64,000 nt of DNA from Bursaphelenchus xylophilus (Eukaryota; Nematoda; Chromadorea; Rhabditida; Aphelenchoididae), in NCBI GenBank assembly GCA_904066235.2, contig CAJFCV020000004.1, positions 248,001 to 312,000 of the forward strand, read 5' to 3'. Shown here one piece after another: positions 20,354-31,455 of the stretch. Each line of letters begins with the position of its first letter. The stretch's first letter is position 1. Below the pieces are notes generated by a model that had not been told where the DNA came from, ran no database searches, and saw only the letters and a program-made list of their open reading frames with translations. The translations under genes were made by a program, and so were the position numbers.

Positions 20354-22331
20354 ATGTTCGGAATACGGGAAATGCGTTCGATATTACGGCTAGCGGCGGT
20401 TCGCCGATTTGCGACCCACGTGGATCTAAAACAGGTAAGTTTTTTCCCGCGATTTATTTGTTTCTACGTTTAGGTCGGCAACATGGAGCTTTCTACAATC
20501 TTTTTGAGACTTTTTATCCCGAAATACTGCAAATATCGCTTAACAAGCGGTTTTGCGAAGTCCTTTTTTGTAAAATTTATATTGTTTTAGGTGCCTCCGA
20601 AAAAATTCAAAGCAACGGGGCTTGGAATAAAGTTTTATCTGGACGAATGGCCGGAAAATTGTCGTCGAAGTGCCAATGATCTTGCCGAAGTGTTCGAAGT
20701 TTTAAATCCGCCCAGTTTGAAAGCCTTTTTGATCGCTTTGTCCAAGGCGCCATCTCCAGCCCGAATCCATTCAATTTTGACGAATGTTCTGCAACAGCAG
20801 CTCCTGACCGACCACAATTCTGTGCTGTTTGCAAAGGTCCTTGCCGCTGCGTTTATTCAAGCCCCTATTTCTCCGGAAGATTGTGAAATTTATCGGCTTT
20901 TTCAAGGATTATTGCCAAAACAAGGCCCATTTTCTGCTGGAACAAAGTGTATCTTCGATGTTACGACGGGTAACTGGCCAATACAGCTTGTTGATTACGG
21001 GGTTTTGTCCTCGACATGCTTTGAAGTGTTAGCAGTCGAAGCAATTCGACGAAATGACATGAATGAATTTAGAAAGGCAAGTACAATATAATTTTTTTTT
21101 TTATTTTCCGTTTTTAGATACTGAAACATTTCGTTGAACACGGCTACAATCTTCACAGAAATGCGACTCTTTTTGAGCAATATATTCAGCGAGTTCAAGC
21201 CTCCGGGAAAGATTGGCTTACACCTTTTCTAGAACAATTTGGTAAATCTCCGATTTTTGTGGAAGACTTCGAACACATCTCGAAGGCAACTGTGTAAGTC
21301 TTTTTCATGGGTTTATTGTGATTTTAGGGCGGCAAAGGGCGAGTTAACGGACTCTGCCGTCGAATCGAACAGCTGTAAAAATTGTGGAACAAAAATTGGA
21401 GCTGTAAACCTAGAAGAGAGTAATTTCGATACCCTCAAGGAAGTTTTGATTGCCCATATGGAGAAGTCGGTAAAACGGAAAATTAGCGGCTGTGTTCGTG
21501 ATTATATGAATGTTCAAGGACTTATCCGAGCTATCAAACGGGATCACAATGATAAAATGTGAGGGTTTTGCTATCTTTTTTATTTTTAGGCATAAATCTA
21601 ATACCTTATAAAATACCACGATCCTTGTGATTATTAATTTTCAGGCCCACAAAAGAATGTCTTGTGGTTGATACGCTCAACGTTCTGAGCGGGGGATACT
21701 CCGCAAATAGCAAAGGGACCTTGGATTTCCTGTTAAAGTTGAAAGATCAATATGAGGAAGTGGTGCTGATCATAAGAAAAAACGTTTTGGCTGAGCATCA
21801 GCCCAGGTTGAGAGGCCATGGACTCAGAATCGTCGAGGTGGAGAGACAGTAAGTCTTTTTGATATTAGTTTTTGTTGTTTTAGATATCGTATGAAGATAA
21901 GAACAAAAAATGAGAAAATTATGGTTGATCCCTGGTTGTCGCCTCATTTCAAATTTTCTATGGCTCTAGCCGGAGCTCTAATCTATTATTTTTGCCCTCC
22001 TCACGGTTTTTTTCGTTTCAGTTCCGACGATGACACCTTTGCAATCATGACGGCGTTGATGATCAATAACAAATGTTTTGTCATGTCCAACGACCGTTTT
22101 GGCCTCACCAAGAAGCTGATCAGTGACTTGGGGAATCAGGAAGCGATCAAACAGCTGGACGACTTTGTTTTGACGAGAGTTATGGGAGTGGATAGAGTGT
22201 CGCTGAGATCAGCTCCACCTCTTCGAATACCTCTAAATCTTCGGTTAAGCGAGGATAAGAAGTTTGCTCACTTTGTTTTAATCCCCAATGAGGTTATCAA
22301 TCAGCAGAGGTTGTACTGCGTGAAGATTTAG
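20354..22331 (+). CDS. PRORP: Mitochondrial RNase P catalytic protein (PRORP/MRPP3), about 541 aa, 6 exons
   Basis: Exons: 20354-20434, 20591-21076, 21118-21293, 21328-21558, 21645-21848, 21884-22331. The protein starts with a basic presequence-like segment (MRSILRLAAVRRFATHV). A helical PPR-type region follows, then a zinc pair C264/C267 (SCKNCG). A NYN-type metallonuclease domain has ECLVVDTLNVLSGG (D334), SSDDDTFAIMTAL (D441-443) and VMSNDRFG (D463). H522 and C538 near the C-terminus complete the structural zinc site known from PRORP proteins. The enzyme removes 5' leaders from mitochondrial tRNA precursors. Intron 2 uses a GC donor (AGAAAG|GCAAGT), required by the frame. A TTTCGTTTCAG at 22021 with compatible phase means 21884-22021 (46 codons) may instead be intron; splicing 21848 to 22022 also keeps the frame. 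Confidence 0.88.
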
Positions 22332-22652
22332 AAGAGACTTTTATATTACTTTAGGTTGATGTATATGTTTTTGGTGATATTTTGGGGATTTTTTTCGATT
22401 ATCACCGGGTTTATGCCTTTTCTTACCTGTTTATGTCATTTTACAGATTTTTATGGGTTTCCCCGGTTATTCCACATGATTTTTTGATTTATTATGTTAC
22501 TTTAGAGGTCTGATGATCAAAAATTTTTTATTACATATTATTCATCGCAAAGATGGTCTTAATTTACAATTCTTATTATACCCTGAGGAGAGATGAGTTA
22601 GAGAGTAGAACCGGTTGTACAAGGTCACTTATTTGATATTCCACATTAGCCA
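22332..22652. other. Convergent 3' region between PRORP and the GPCR gene
   Basis: 320 bp with no gene. TTTATT at 22527-22532 is an AATAAA on the minus strand for the GPCR gene. No clear signal was found for PRORP. Confidence 0.55.
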
Positions 22653-25320
22653 TTAGCCACCAAAATTGTCCTGAGAGCGGCTCTTGGAAGCCGCGATCGG
22701 CCGCGTGTCGCTCCAACAGACGGCCAGGGTTGAGTTGCGCGGCCGCTGTTTCTGCGCCGCCACCGGCTGGCAGTGTATGCTCTGGGCGCGCAGCGGCTTC
22801 GGCTGATAGCATACTGCAATTTTAGGGAGATCAGATTTGGTTCGAGGTATTACTCTTGCTCCTGGACACCATCGAGCGCGACGAAAGCCGACTCAGCAGA
22901 CGCTTCGTGATGGAGTTGTCCCGGTTGCCGTTCTCCAGCCAAGTTGTTTGTAGCAGCCGGGACGGGCTGTCCCGTTTGAGGAATGTAAAGCTGACCCGCA
23001 GATCCTTGAATTGTTTTGTGAAGAAGAAGTACAGCTGAAAGCAGATTAATTAGAGGGTTTATAACAGATTTTTAAGGGGTTTAGGACCTTTTTCGACTAA
23101 CATTTTTATTGTTTTTGAAGGTTTTTGTCTATTTTTGATGATTTTTGTGTATTTTTGTCTCTTTTTGTTGATTTTTTTGGAATTTCGAGGCGTTCTCGCG
23201 ATCTTGTTGTTGTTAAAGCTGTTTCTGTTGATTTTTTCACTAAATAAACTACTTTTAGGGTCCCCAAAACGCACTCGACAGATCTCACCACACCCCCGGC
23301 TTCAAACACAAAGTAAGTTACAGTATCCCTTTTGAGTTTGCGTTGGTCAGAAAAGCTTGAATATCGCGAAATTTTTTTGGTGAGAACCCCGAAAACGGGT
23401 AGTTAACACGTATTTGATTTAATTTTTTAATTCCTCTGATAAGAAATTGTTTACTCAAGAGGTGTCAAATTCCAAAGAGATAAGGGGAAAAATAATGGAA
23501 AGACTTACCATTGGGTTGACAAACGAGTTGATATTGAACAAAAAGTTGATGAAATCTTTGGCAAATACGAAACAAGGCTCATTCCCGTACTTTCTGTGAT
23601 CCACAAAACGAATTACAAGACCACCTGAAAATTTTAGTATTAAAATTTTGAAGAAGAAGCATTTTTTTGTCACCAAAAAGATACGATAATTACTGTAATG
23701 TAAGAAAAAAGACAATGCTCACCAGTATGACACAAGAAAAAGAAGAGCACAATGGAAATGAGCAGCCAAATGGCGCGCTTTTCCTTCTCCATCCGCCGCT
23801 GGTACCCAATGGACTGCACCATTGTCTTGCTGGCCGAGAAAATGTGCGTCAAGATCCGAAGGTTGAGCACCGAAATTAAGACTAAAGGCCCAATGTAGAC
23901 GGCGATTGGGTAGAGAACTTGGCGGTTCTGAAAAAGTGGGAAATTTAGGGAAATTATTAGAACGGACAGCGAAAATATTGCTGGTGATATCGTTTTTGAA
24001 CTGGCTTTGGTTGGAACAAGGTTAGAAAAAGCTCAAAATGAGTTTGAATTTGGGATCGGAAAGTGTCGCAGAGACAAAAAAGGCTTTGGTTTTGAAAGAA
24101 ACCCCTTTTTTGGCCTCTGCGACACTTTCTGATTTCAAATTCGAACTCATTTTGAGCTTTTTCTAACCTTCTTGCCAAAGTAAGTCCAAAAAGTCGCAAA
24201 GCGCATTGGAAGCAAGAAAATTTTAGTTAAAAAAGCGAATAAACGCAATGAAAACTCACAACGAATCGATAGGTTGCACTCTGCGCCAGCGCAGAAGGAG
24301 CATGCCACAGAATGCGCCGCTTCTCCCCATTTTCGGTCACCACTTCCTCCAACGACCACGAGAATTCAAACCAAACTGGGGAGTTGAATAACAAAGCGGC
24401 GGCGGCGATCCCAACCAGCGCCCAAATCCCGGAACGTCGCGCGTCGGTGACGGTAGATAGCGGCGAAATTATCGCCCGATGCCTCTGAATTGAGATATAG
24501 CACATTGTCCAGATTGATGCGCAATTAGAAGCCAAAAGCCCTCCAGCCAAAGCCCCTGTGGCAATATAGGCGATTTGAGCAACCGTCCCGAAAGGGTCCA
24601 TCTCTAGGTGATCGTGTAGAGCTGGTAAATAAAGGACGAATAGTGAAATTAAGAGTTGAAGGGAGTCGCAAACACTGAGAACGATTAGCGCTGGCACTAA
24701 GGGATGAGATCGCCTGAAAATTGGTTTTATTATACGAAAACTGATGGATATGAGATGTTGTAGTAGGTCATTGATAATTTTTTGGCATGCGGCAACCTAT
24801 TTTGGGCTAAAAATGATCTCAAATGTTTTGATTTTGACGATTTGTGGGGCCGAATGAATTTTTGATTTCCCAAAATCATCTTATTTTGGAATTTCAAACT
24901 TCAGCGCGGTGGCCGTCCCCAAAGCCCGTCCCTCGTTCGCTCCGATCTCATCGTTGGAATAGACAAAACAGGCAATTTACAATTGTCGGATTAGTGAACA
25001 AGGTAGCGTTTCCGGCCACAGTTTTTGAGAAAATGTAGTCCAATGCCCCCCGCAATCATTTTTGGCTTATCGTTTATTTTCGAATGGAATATGAAAGCTG
25101 GACTCGAATATGAATTTGTATTCGAGTTAGCTCTCATATTCCATCCGGAAATGAACGATTGGTCTGGAATTTTGAGTAGTAATGTTACTTACCGACGAGT
25201 AAATACGAATAAACAAGCCATGTTCAACAACAACCCCACCACACAAACGGCTGGCAAAACATAAAGGTCCAACACATGGCCCATGGGTCTCCATGGCTCA
25301 CTGACATTGCAAGAAATCAT
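22653..25320 (-). CDS. Rhodopsin-family G-protein-coupled receptor, peptide-receptor type (414 aa, 6 exons)
   Basis: Minus-strand exons: 25193-25320, 24260-24713, 23723-23927, 23509-23624, 22854-23034, 22653-22813; phases agree. A short N-terminus with NVS glycosylation sites leads to TM1 (LPAVCVVGLLLNMACLFVF), TM2 with the conserved Asp (IVLSVCDSLQ), TM3 ending SIQRHRAI in place of DRY, TM4, and an extracellular loop 2 with WSLEEVVTENGEKRR. TM5 is VLYPIAVYIGPLVLISV, TM6 is FFFLCHTGG in place of FxxCWxP, and TM7 is INSFVNPMLYFFF. The IQRxRAI and FLCHT patterns recall nematode FMRFamide-peptide receptors, but the ligand is a guess. The last exon depends on a 40-bp intron (22814-22853); if it is unspliced the protein ends a few residues after SMVSRSK. 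Confidence 0.82.
24003..24180. repeat. Foldback of about 180 bp in the GPCR intron 2
   Basis: CTTTGGTTGGAACAAGGTTAG.. (24005 on) pairs with CTAACCTTCTTGCCAAAG at the other end. The arms share AGAAAAAGCTCAAAATGAGT and AAGTGTCGCAGAG. The loop is about 30 bp. It lies within the intron 23928-24259. Confidence 0.88.
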
Positions 25321-26696
25321 GCTGACATTAGGCTGAAAATTTAAAATTTTTAGAATTGGATATTGTAGTAGGCAATTTTTTGAAAATTAAAAAATTCGAT
25401 GTTGTAGTCGCGAAGTAGTATAAGATTGGAAATAGGGGATGAAAGTATATACGAAATGTGCCAATTGCTGTGAGAAGTGAGTAATTCATTGTAAGCGGCC
25501 GAAAAATGATCCGCGACCTTTTTTTTTGGTCCGGCAGGCGCACGCAACGCCCGCACGCAATGGTATTTTTTGAAATGTACTGCCAACAACTAAAGATTAT
25601 TGTAGTGTGATCGAGGTTTTTAAAGTTTATCATGGAATGAGCATAAGCGGTTGTTTTTGAAGCCTTTCGAGGCAAAATAAGAGGTGCAACAGCATTAAGG
25701 AGATTGTTGTGCAAGCTTTCTTTCTTCCACTCCTCTCTTGTAAAATGTCAATAAAGTCATGACTAGTCGGGATTTTTGCTAGATCTCGTTTGAAATTGGG
25801 ATAATACAAAGCGGAAGTCGACTAATGGCGAAGCACGGAAATTGCGAAAAACGACAATTGCAAAGCTCTGGAAAATAACGTAAATGGATGAGTTAGGCGT
25901 AAAAATGGGCAAAATACATGGCCAAAGTATGAAACAAATACTGTAAAATCCACTCGACTAATACGCGTCCCAAAATATCGAACTTCAAATACGTAGATTA
26001 GAGTTTCATGGGATCTTTATCCTCTCGGTTTCAAAGACCAGAGATGTGCCCCAGGAACACACAGAGCTTTTTGTGCCGCCCCTTGACACCTAATCCCCCC
26101 TCCCCGATTAGGGCGCTCCAAAAATGACTGCATAGCAATTGGGATGACCCCAAATATACGTCAGATTTTTTTGTGGAAAGGTTTCTATTTTTTGCCCCGA
26201 GAACAGAGATTAGAAACCAGTGGGAAATCGGTAATTTGGAGAAGACTTTCCAGGAAATTATTCGCAGAATAGTGTAAGAATAGAAGAAATAAATTACAAG
26301 GCGCTGGAAACGCTGTATTTTGGGGGATAAGGAAGAACCAAGCAAAGAGAAAGACGTTTTTCAATCATAGTTTTTCGGAGTTTGCCTGGAAGAAGTTGAT
26401 TTTTTGTAGAAAAAATGTATTCCGCATTTGAGAAGTGGGGAGTACATTATTTCTAGAAAAAATAAACTTTTTTCTAGGCGAAATCCGAGAAGTTGTGATT
26501 GAAAAATGGTTTTCTCTTTGCTTGATTCTTCCTTATCCCCAAAAATACAACGTCTCTAGCGCCTTGCAGTTTATTTCTCCTATCCTCGGAAAAGGCATCA
26601 CGTTACTTATAAAACAGTTGAAGGATTGTATCACAGAGTGAAGTAAAATCATTCCAGGTGATCTAACCACCCTCCCCCCACCCACTCACACAAAAA
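25321..26696. promoter_or_regulatory. Divergent intergenic region between the GPCR (-) and PPP4C (+)
   Basis: 1.4 kb shared upstream space. Acceptor motifs ATTTTCAG (next base 25332, minus strand) and ATTCCAG (ending 26657, plus strand) lie just before each start codon and are candidate trans-splice sites. A foldback (26280-26582) occupies the PPP4C-proximal part. Core promoter elements could not be identified. Confidence 0.5.
26280..26582. repeat. Foldback, arms of about 145 bp, upstream of PPP4C
   Basis: The left arm 26281-26425 (AGAAATAAATTACAAGGCGC, GGGATAAGGAAGAACCAAGC, TTTTTCAATCATAG) is the imperfect reverse complement of 26430-26582. The loop is only a few bases. It lies about 75 bp upstream of the putative trans-splice acceptor. 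Confidence 0.85.
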
Positions 26697-29644
26697 ATGG
26701 CATCGGAAGAAGAAAGCGCAATCAAAATGCCGACCGACGCCAAGTTGACCATCAACGACCTGGACAGACAAATCGAAACCCTCATGAAATGTCAAATACC
26801 AACAGAGAACGAAGTAAGAAAACGGGATTTACAGAGGCCTGTCAGAGCGCTGCCGTTAGTTACGGAAGTTTTGACAAGAAGCCTGACATTGCACTTGACT
26901 TGCACGCAATTTTTCCCACAATTTTTCAGGTCAAAGTCCTATGCTCCAAAGCGCGCGAAATCCTGATCCAAGAAGGGAATGTACAGTACATTGATCCGCC
27001 CGTCACAATCTGCGGCGACATCCACGGCCAATTTTTCGATCTCATGGAACTGTTCCGGGTCGGCGGAAACGTCCCCGAAACCAACTACTTGTTCATGGGC
27101 GACTTTGTGGACAGAGGCTTCTATTCGGTGGAGACGTTCCTATTGCTGTTGGCAATCAAAGTCCGATATCCAGACAGAATGACCCTGATCAGAGGGAATC
27201 ATGAGAGCCGACAGATCACACAGGTAGGAATTAGCGGAAATTTTGGGATTTGCAGGGAAAATTATATTGTAGTAGATGATTTTGGAAATAAAATTAGTTT
27301 AGTTGGTAATAGCAAGGGTCAAGAAAGAAGAAAAAAGCATCGGGAAGGCTTTCCTGGGACTTGGCAAAAGTATGGGACTATCTAAAAATAAGAGATTGAA
27401 AAAAATTTTTTGGTCTCGCATTATTTCATACTTCAAAAAGTGTATCCAAAGGTCTTTAGCGGCTTTATGGATCCGTGTAGCATTATATATCCCCAAAAAA
27501 AGTGAGTAAAAGATTACCCAGACCATGTTGATACCTACAGAGCCGCAAAGAACGCGTTGATACCCACAAAAACTCAAAGAACAAGTGTTCACCGTATTTT
27601 TCTGGTCGAATTGTACGAACGTGCACTAAATACGTGACAGAATACTAGTTCACACACTTTTCAAAAAGTTGTTGACATGGATTACAATAGAGAGCTTAAG
27701 TGTTTTGAGATTTGAGCCGAGTCATCAGAGAACGTTGCTGTACTTTTAAATCGACGTGAAAGTCTAGATTAAAGGAAGATGGTAGGAGCCCCAAGACCCC
27801 ATCCCCGGTTCTCTGGCTACAGTGACTCAGAAAGCCTGGGATGGGATTGTATGTAAACACATTAAAGGATTAATAAGGGCACGTCGAACGAAGAATGTAT
27901 CATGAATTTCTGCGTTGCCTGGGGAATGAATGAGACCTTTTCGCCGATTGGTTATGGGGCTGATAACCTTTTATCAAGGCGTTCCGGATTTTATGGCCCT
28001 TTTCAAAGTTGAACATGTGGAATTTGTTAGGGGAGAGGGGTCGAAGAGTTGATGCAATAGGTGAAAAACCGGAAAGATGTCCAAAAAAGTGTAATATTGA
28101 AGATTGGAAGTGATCTGGAGGAATATTTTTTTAAGAGGATTGGGTTTTTGAAATATCGGTCTGTCGGGAAAAAACGGCGGATCGTCGCGCCTCGGAATCG
28201 CCCATCATCGCTTTGCGACTGCAAGCCGCGGATTGGGATTTGGTGCGCGACAGCGGCGAGGCGAGACATTTTGATGCGACGATCCGCCGTTATTTTTCCG
28301 ACAGACTGATAAAATTTGGACTTATTTTATTAGAGAAATGCTCGAGATGTTTAGCGCGTGTTTTACGAAGCGTGACACAAATTTGGAATAAGCTTTACTA
28401 AGACATTTGTCAGACGTTTAGACCGCATTTTGCAGAAATTATTGAGATTTTTGGTCAGTGGTTGTTTGAAATTAGTTTTGGCCACTAAAATCTCGGTGAT
28501 TTCTGCAAAACGCGATCTAAAAATCTGGAATATGTCTTGGAAAAGATTAATCTAATTTGTGCCGGGATTCGTAAAACATGAGCTAAACGTCTCGAACATT
28601 TCTCTAATAAAAGAGTCCAAATTTTGTTTCAAAAACCCAATCCTTTTTTAAAAATATTCCTCCAGATCACTTCCAATCTCCAATATTATTCTTTTTTGGA
28701 CATTCTTCTGGGTTTTCACCTATTATATCAACTCTTGGACGCTTTCCCCCTCCCAAACTTCACATGTTCAATTGGGAAAAGAGCCATAAAATCCGGAACG
28801 CCTTGATAAAAGCTCAAGAATTCCGTTGGAGAGGTGTTTACGGATTGTTTCCAGGTATATGGATTCTACGACGAATGCATGCGGAAATACGGCTGCTCGA
28901 CAGTGTGGCGATTCTGCACCGAGGTGTTTGACTGCTTAGCGCTGGCCGCAATCATCGACAACCGCGTGTTCTGCGTGCACGGAGGCCTCTCCCCGTCGAT
29001 ATCGACCATTGACGACATTCGAGTGATCGACCGAAAACAGGAAGTCCCACACGACGGCCCGATGTGCGACTTGCTCTGGTCCGACCCCGAGGACGGGAAC
29101 GGGTTCGGGATGAGCCCGCGAGGCGCGGGATTCCTGTTCGGGCCGGACGTGGTGCAGAGTTTCTGCGAGAACAACAAAATGGAACTGATTTGTCGAGCAC
29201 ATCAACTGGTCATGGAAGGCTACAAATGGCACTTTAATGAGACTGTTCTGACGGTGTGGTCCGCCCCCAATTACTGTTATAGGTAAGAGAGGAGAATTTC
29301 GAAGCGAAAGACTAGGGTAAATTGAGGAAATAGGGTGGTGTGGGGAAAAATTATATTGTAGTAGACGATTTTTGAGACAAAATGAGTTTTGAGGCAGGGG
29401 AAGTACGGGTTTGAGCTGGAAATTGGTTATATGGTAGATCAAGCCACGAGATTTGACCTCAAAATGAATTGAGAAGCAAGAAAGGACTGTAAAATTAGTA
29501 ATCCCTGATTTTAGATGTGGAAATGTAGCCGCCATCCTGGAATTCGACGACAAATTGAACAAAGAATTCACTATCTTCGAAGCGGCCCCGCAAGAACACC
29601 GCGGCGCACCCGCTAAAAAACCCCAATCCGATTATTTCTTATAA
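26697..29644 (+). CDS. PPP4C: Serine/threonine protein phosphatase 4 catalytic subunit (322 aa, 4 exons)
   Basis: Exons: 26697-26813, 26930-27223, 28855-29282, 29515-29644; phases agree, and total length is close to the 307 aa of animal PP4C. Metal-binding PPP motifs are GDIHGQ (68-73), GDFVDRG (96-102) and RGNHE (127-131). Also present are [31 protein letters not shown] and [16 protein letters not shown], plus the C-terminal DYFL whose Leu is the carboxymethylated residue in the family. The [10 protein letters not shown] and [20 protein letters not shown] forms fit PP4 rather than PP2A or PP6. The first 15 residues ([15 protein letters not shown]) are an extension relative to most PP4C. PP4 acts in centrosome maturation, meiosis and DNA-damage recovery. 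Intron 2 is 1.6 kb because it holds an 850-bp foldback. AATAAA at 29663. Confidence 0.95.
27966..28815. repeat. Long foldback in PPP4C intron 2
   Basis: The left end CTTTTATCAAGGCGTTCCGG pairs with CCGGAACGCCTTGATAAAAG at the right. Further shared pieces are AGATTGGAAGTGATCTGGAG, ATTAGAGAAATGCTCGAGA and TCTCGGTGATTTCTGCAAAA-type strings, with the centre near 28480. Arms are about 350 bp excluding a family C insertion in the left arm (28156-28309). Confidence 0.88.
28156..28309. mobile_element. Family C element in the PPP4C intronic foldback
   Basis: TCGGTCTGTCGGGAAAAAAC to TTATTTTTCCGACAGACTGA, flanked by TA (28154-28155, 28310-28311). The matching position in the other arm has no insertion, so it arrived after the foldback formed. 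Confidence 0.9.
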
Positions 29645-30838
29645 CCGCGACGTTATACCGCAAATAAACAAAATTTCACCAAGACTTCGGAATTCAGCTA
29701 TCAAGTATAATGTATTTTTTAAAATTTGGAAAAAAAGAAAAAGAAAATGCACCTTTGGCGTTAATTAAAACGAATTACCGTCTAGCAGCGTCCATTCTAC
29801 CCCACACGCCATGCCCAAATGTATTTTTACATGTTCGAAAAACTGGTATTTGTAATATCCACCCATTCGTAATCCGGAACTGAAAATTGTTTTTTCAAAC
29901 ACGGAATTGCCTTAGGCTACGAATGACCCAACTCAAAAGTACGTGTGGCAGAGCAAATAGAGACCATTTCTCGGACATTCGAAAGGAATACTTGGTCAGG
30001 GGTTCCAAAAATTATATTATACTAGGGTCCAGATGGAGAAATCAAGAAAACTCGTGCGAAAAGGCGTTACTACAACAACATCTTCGGTTACGCACAAAGT
30101 TTAGAGTGCCGTTTTTTGTATGGGATGGGGTTCGAGATTGTATATTGGTCTATGATGTCATAAACAGCTATGAAATATGAAAAAATATATCTTTTCATAA
30201 AGAAGATTGGTTCCGAGTAAATTCGACCGCCTTCCTTGGTCTAAGACCGTTTTTTACAATCTATGCAGCCCTGAGGCCAAAGTATATTGGCTTAACACAA
30301 TTGTAAGGCACTTATTATATTTTAGCGACTAAAGTTAAGTCGATTCAAAAAACGATGAATAAATTATGATTAGCGGCAAATACAGGGATTACACGGCCTT
30401 CAAATGTCAGTACAGGGAATCATAGAGTTGTAGAGTTTGCGTACGTGCAATCTGAGATGAGCCGCTTGAGAAAAATGAATGCGAAGAGCGGGGAGATGGG
30501 GATTAATGCTGGACGTTTTAATGTCCAGAACGATGGCCATAAAAGAAGTTCGGAAAAATGGGAAGAAGCGATAAATCGTAGAACACTAAGCTTTGTTTGG
30601 AGCTATGTATAAACTTAGACCACAAGGAGGAGAAAAGGATGGGATGATATTAAAAATTCAAACAGCTACAAAAAATGTCCAAAATCGAGGTCCCTCTGTT
30701 TGACATTCAAAAAAACCAAGTTAAATAATCGATATGGATATGAAAATCAAAGAACTGGGGCAGAAGAACACGGAGAATTTAATGGTAAAAGAATCAGTTG
30801 GCTACACCAAAACACTTTCGCGCTAGGACCCATTAAAA
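29645..30838. other. Start of the gene-poor block; nothing recognised
   Basis: 1.2 kb after PPP4C. AATAAA at 29663. The open frame at 29887-30180 has no splice support, no recognisable motif and no start context. No repeat is shared with other parts of the window. Confidence 0.5.
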
Positions 30839-30839
30839 A

Positions 30840-31455
30840 AATTTTTCGTTTTTTCTGGCCACCCTGTAGAACAACTTGATAAAACTCGGGAAATAACGCC
30901 CAGATTTTCTTTAGATTTTGCACACACTTCGGCTACACCTCCATTCCTGAAAATTTCATCTTACACTTTGCAGGGACAACTGAGATATTTATCGGTCGTC
31001 TAGAGAGTACGCAAAATGCGGAGGGCGGTCAGAGAAAAGACATTTTGCGACCATATCTCCGCCAATTTCGCGGGGAAAAAATGAATTTTTTGTTGAAGCA
31101 TTAACCCTATACGGTAGAAATATGACTGAAACTTTTCATGCAAAAACTCGCAGAAGCGCCGAATTTTGTCCGACTTTTGTGATAAAAATCTCGCATATTC
31201 TGCATAGCGCGTGCCCAACAAAAAAATCAAAAACTTTTCCCCGCGAAGTTAGCAAAAATATGGCGAAAAAGTGTTTTCTTTCTGACCGCACTCGGCATTT
31301 CGCGTACTCTCTCGTCGACAAACATTGATAAATATCTCGGCTGGTCCTGCAAAGCGTCAGCTAAAATTCTCAGAGACTGATATCTATGACAGATCCAATT
31401 TTTATGTCAAATTTGAAAAAAATCTGAGCATCGTACTTTGAACACTTCACTTGTG
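30840..31455. mobile_element. Diverged family B relative
   Basis: Shows the order of family B landmarks in degraded form: CAGATTTTCTTTAGATTTTGCACACAC, GAGATATTTATCGG, GGCGGTCAGAGAAAAGAC, TACGGTAGAAATATGA, TCTGACCGCACTC and TCTGAGCATCGTACTTTGAA. A CTGGCCACCCTGTAG at about 30857 may be the end of another element. Confidence 0.65.
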
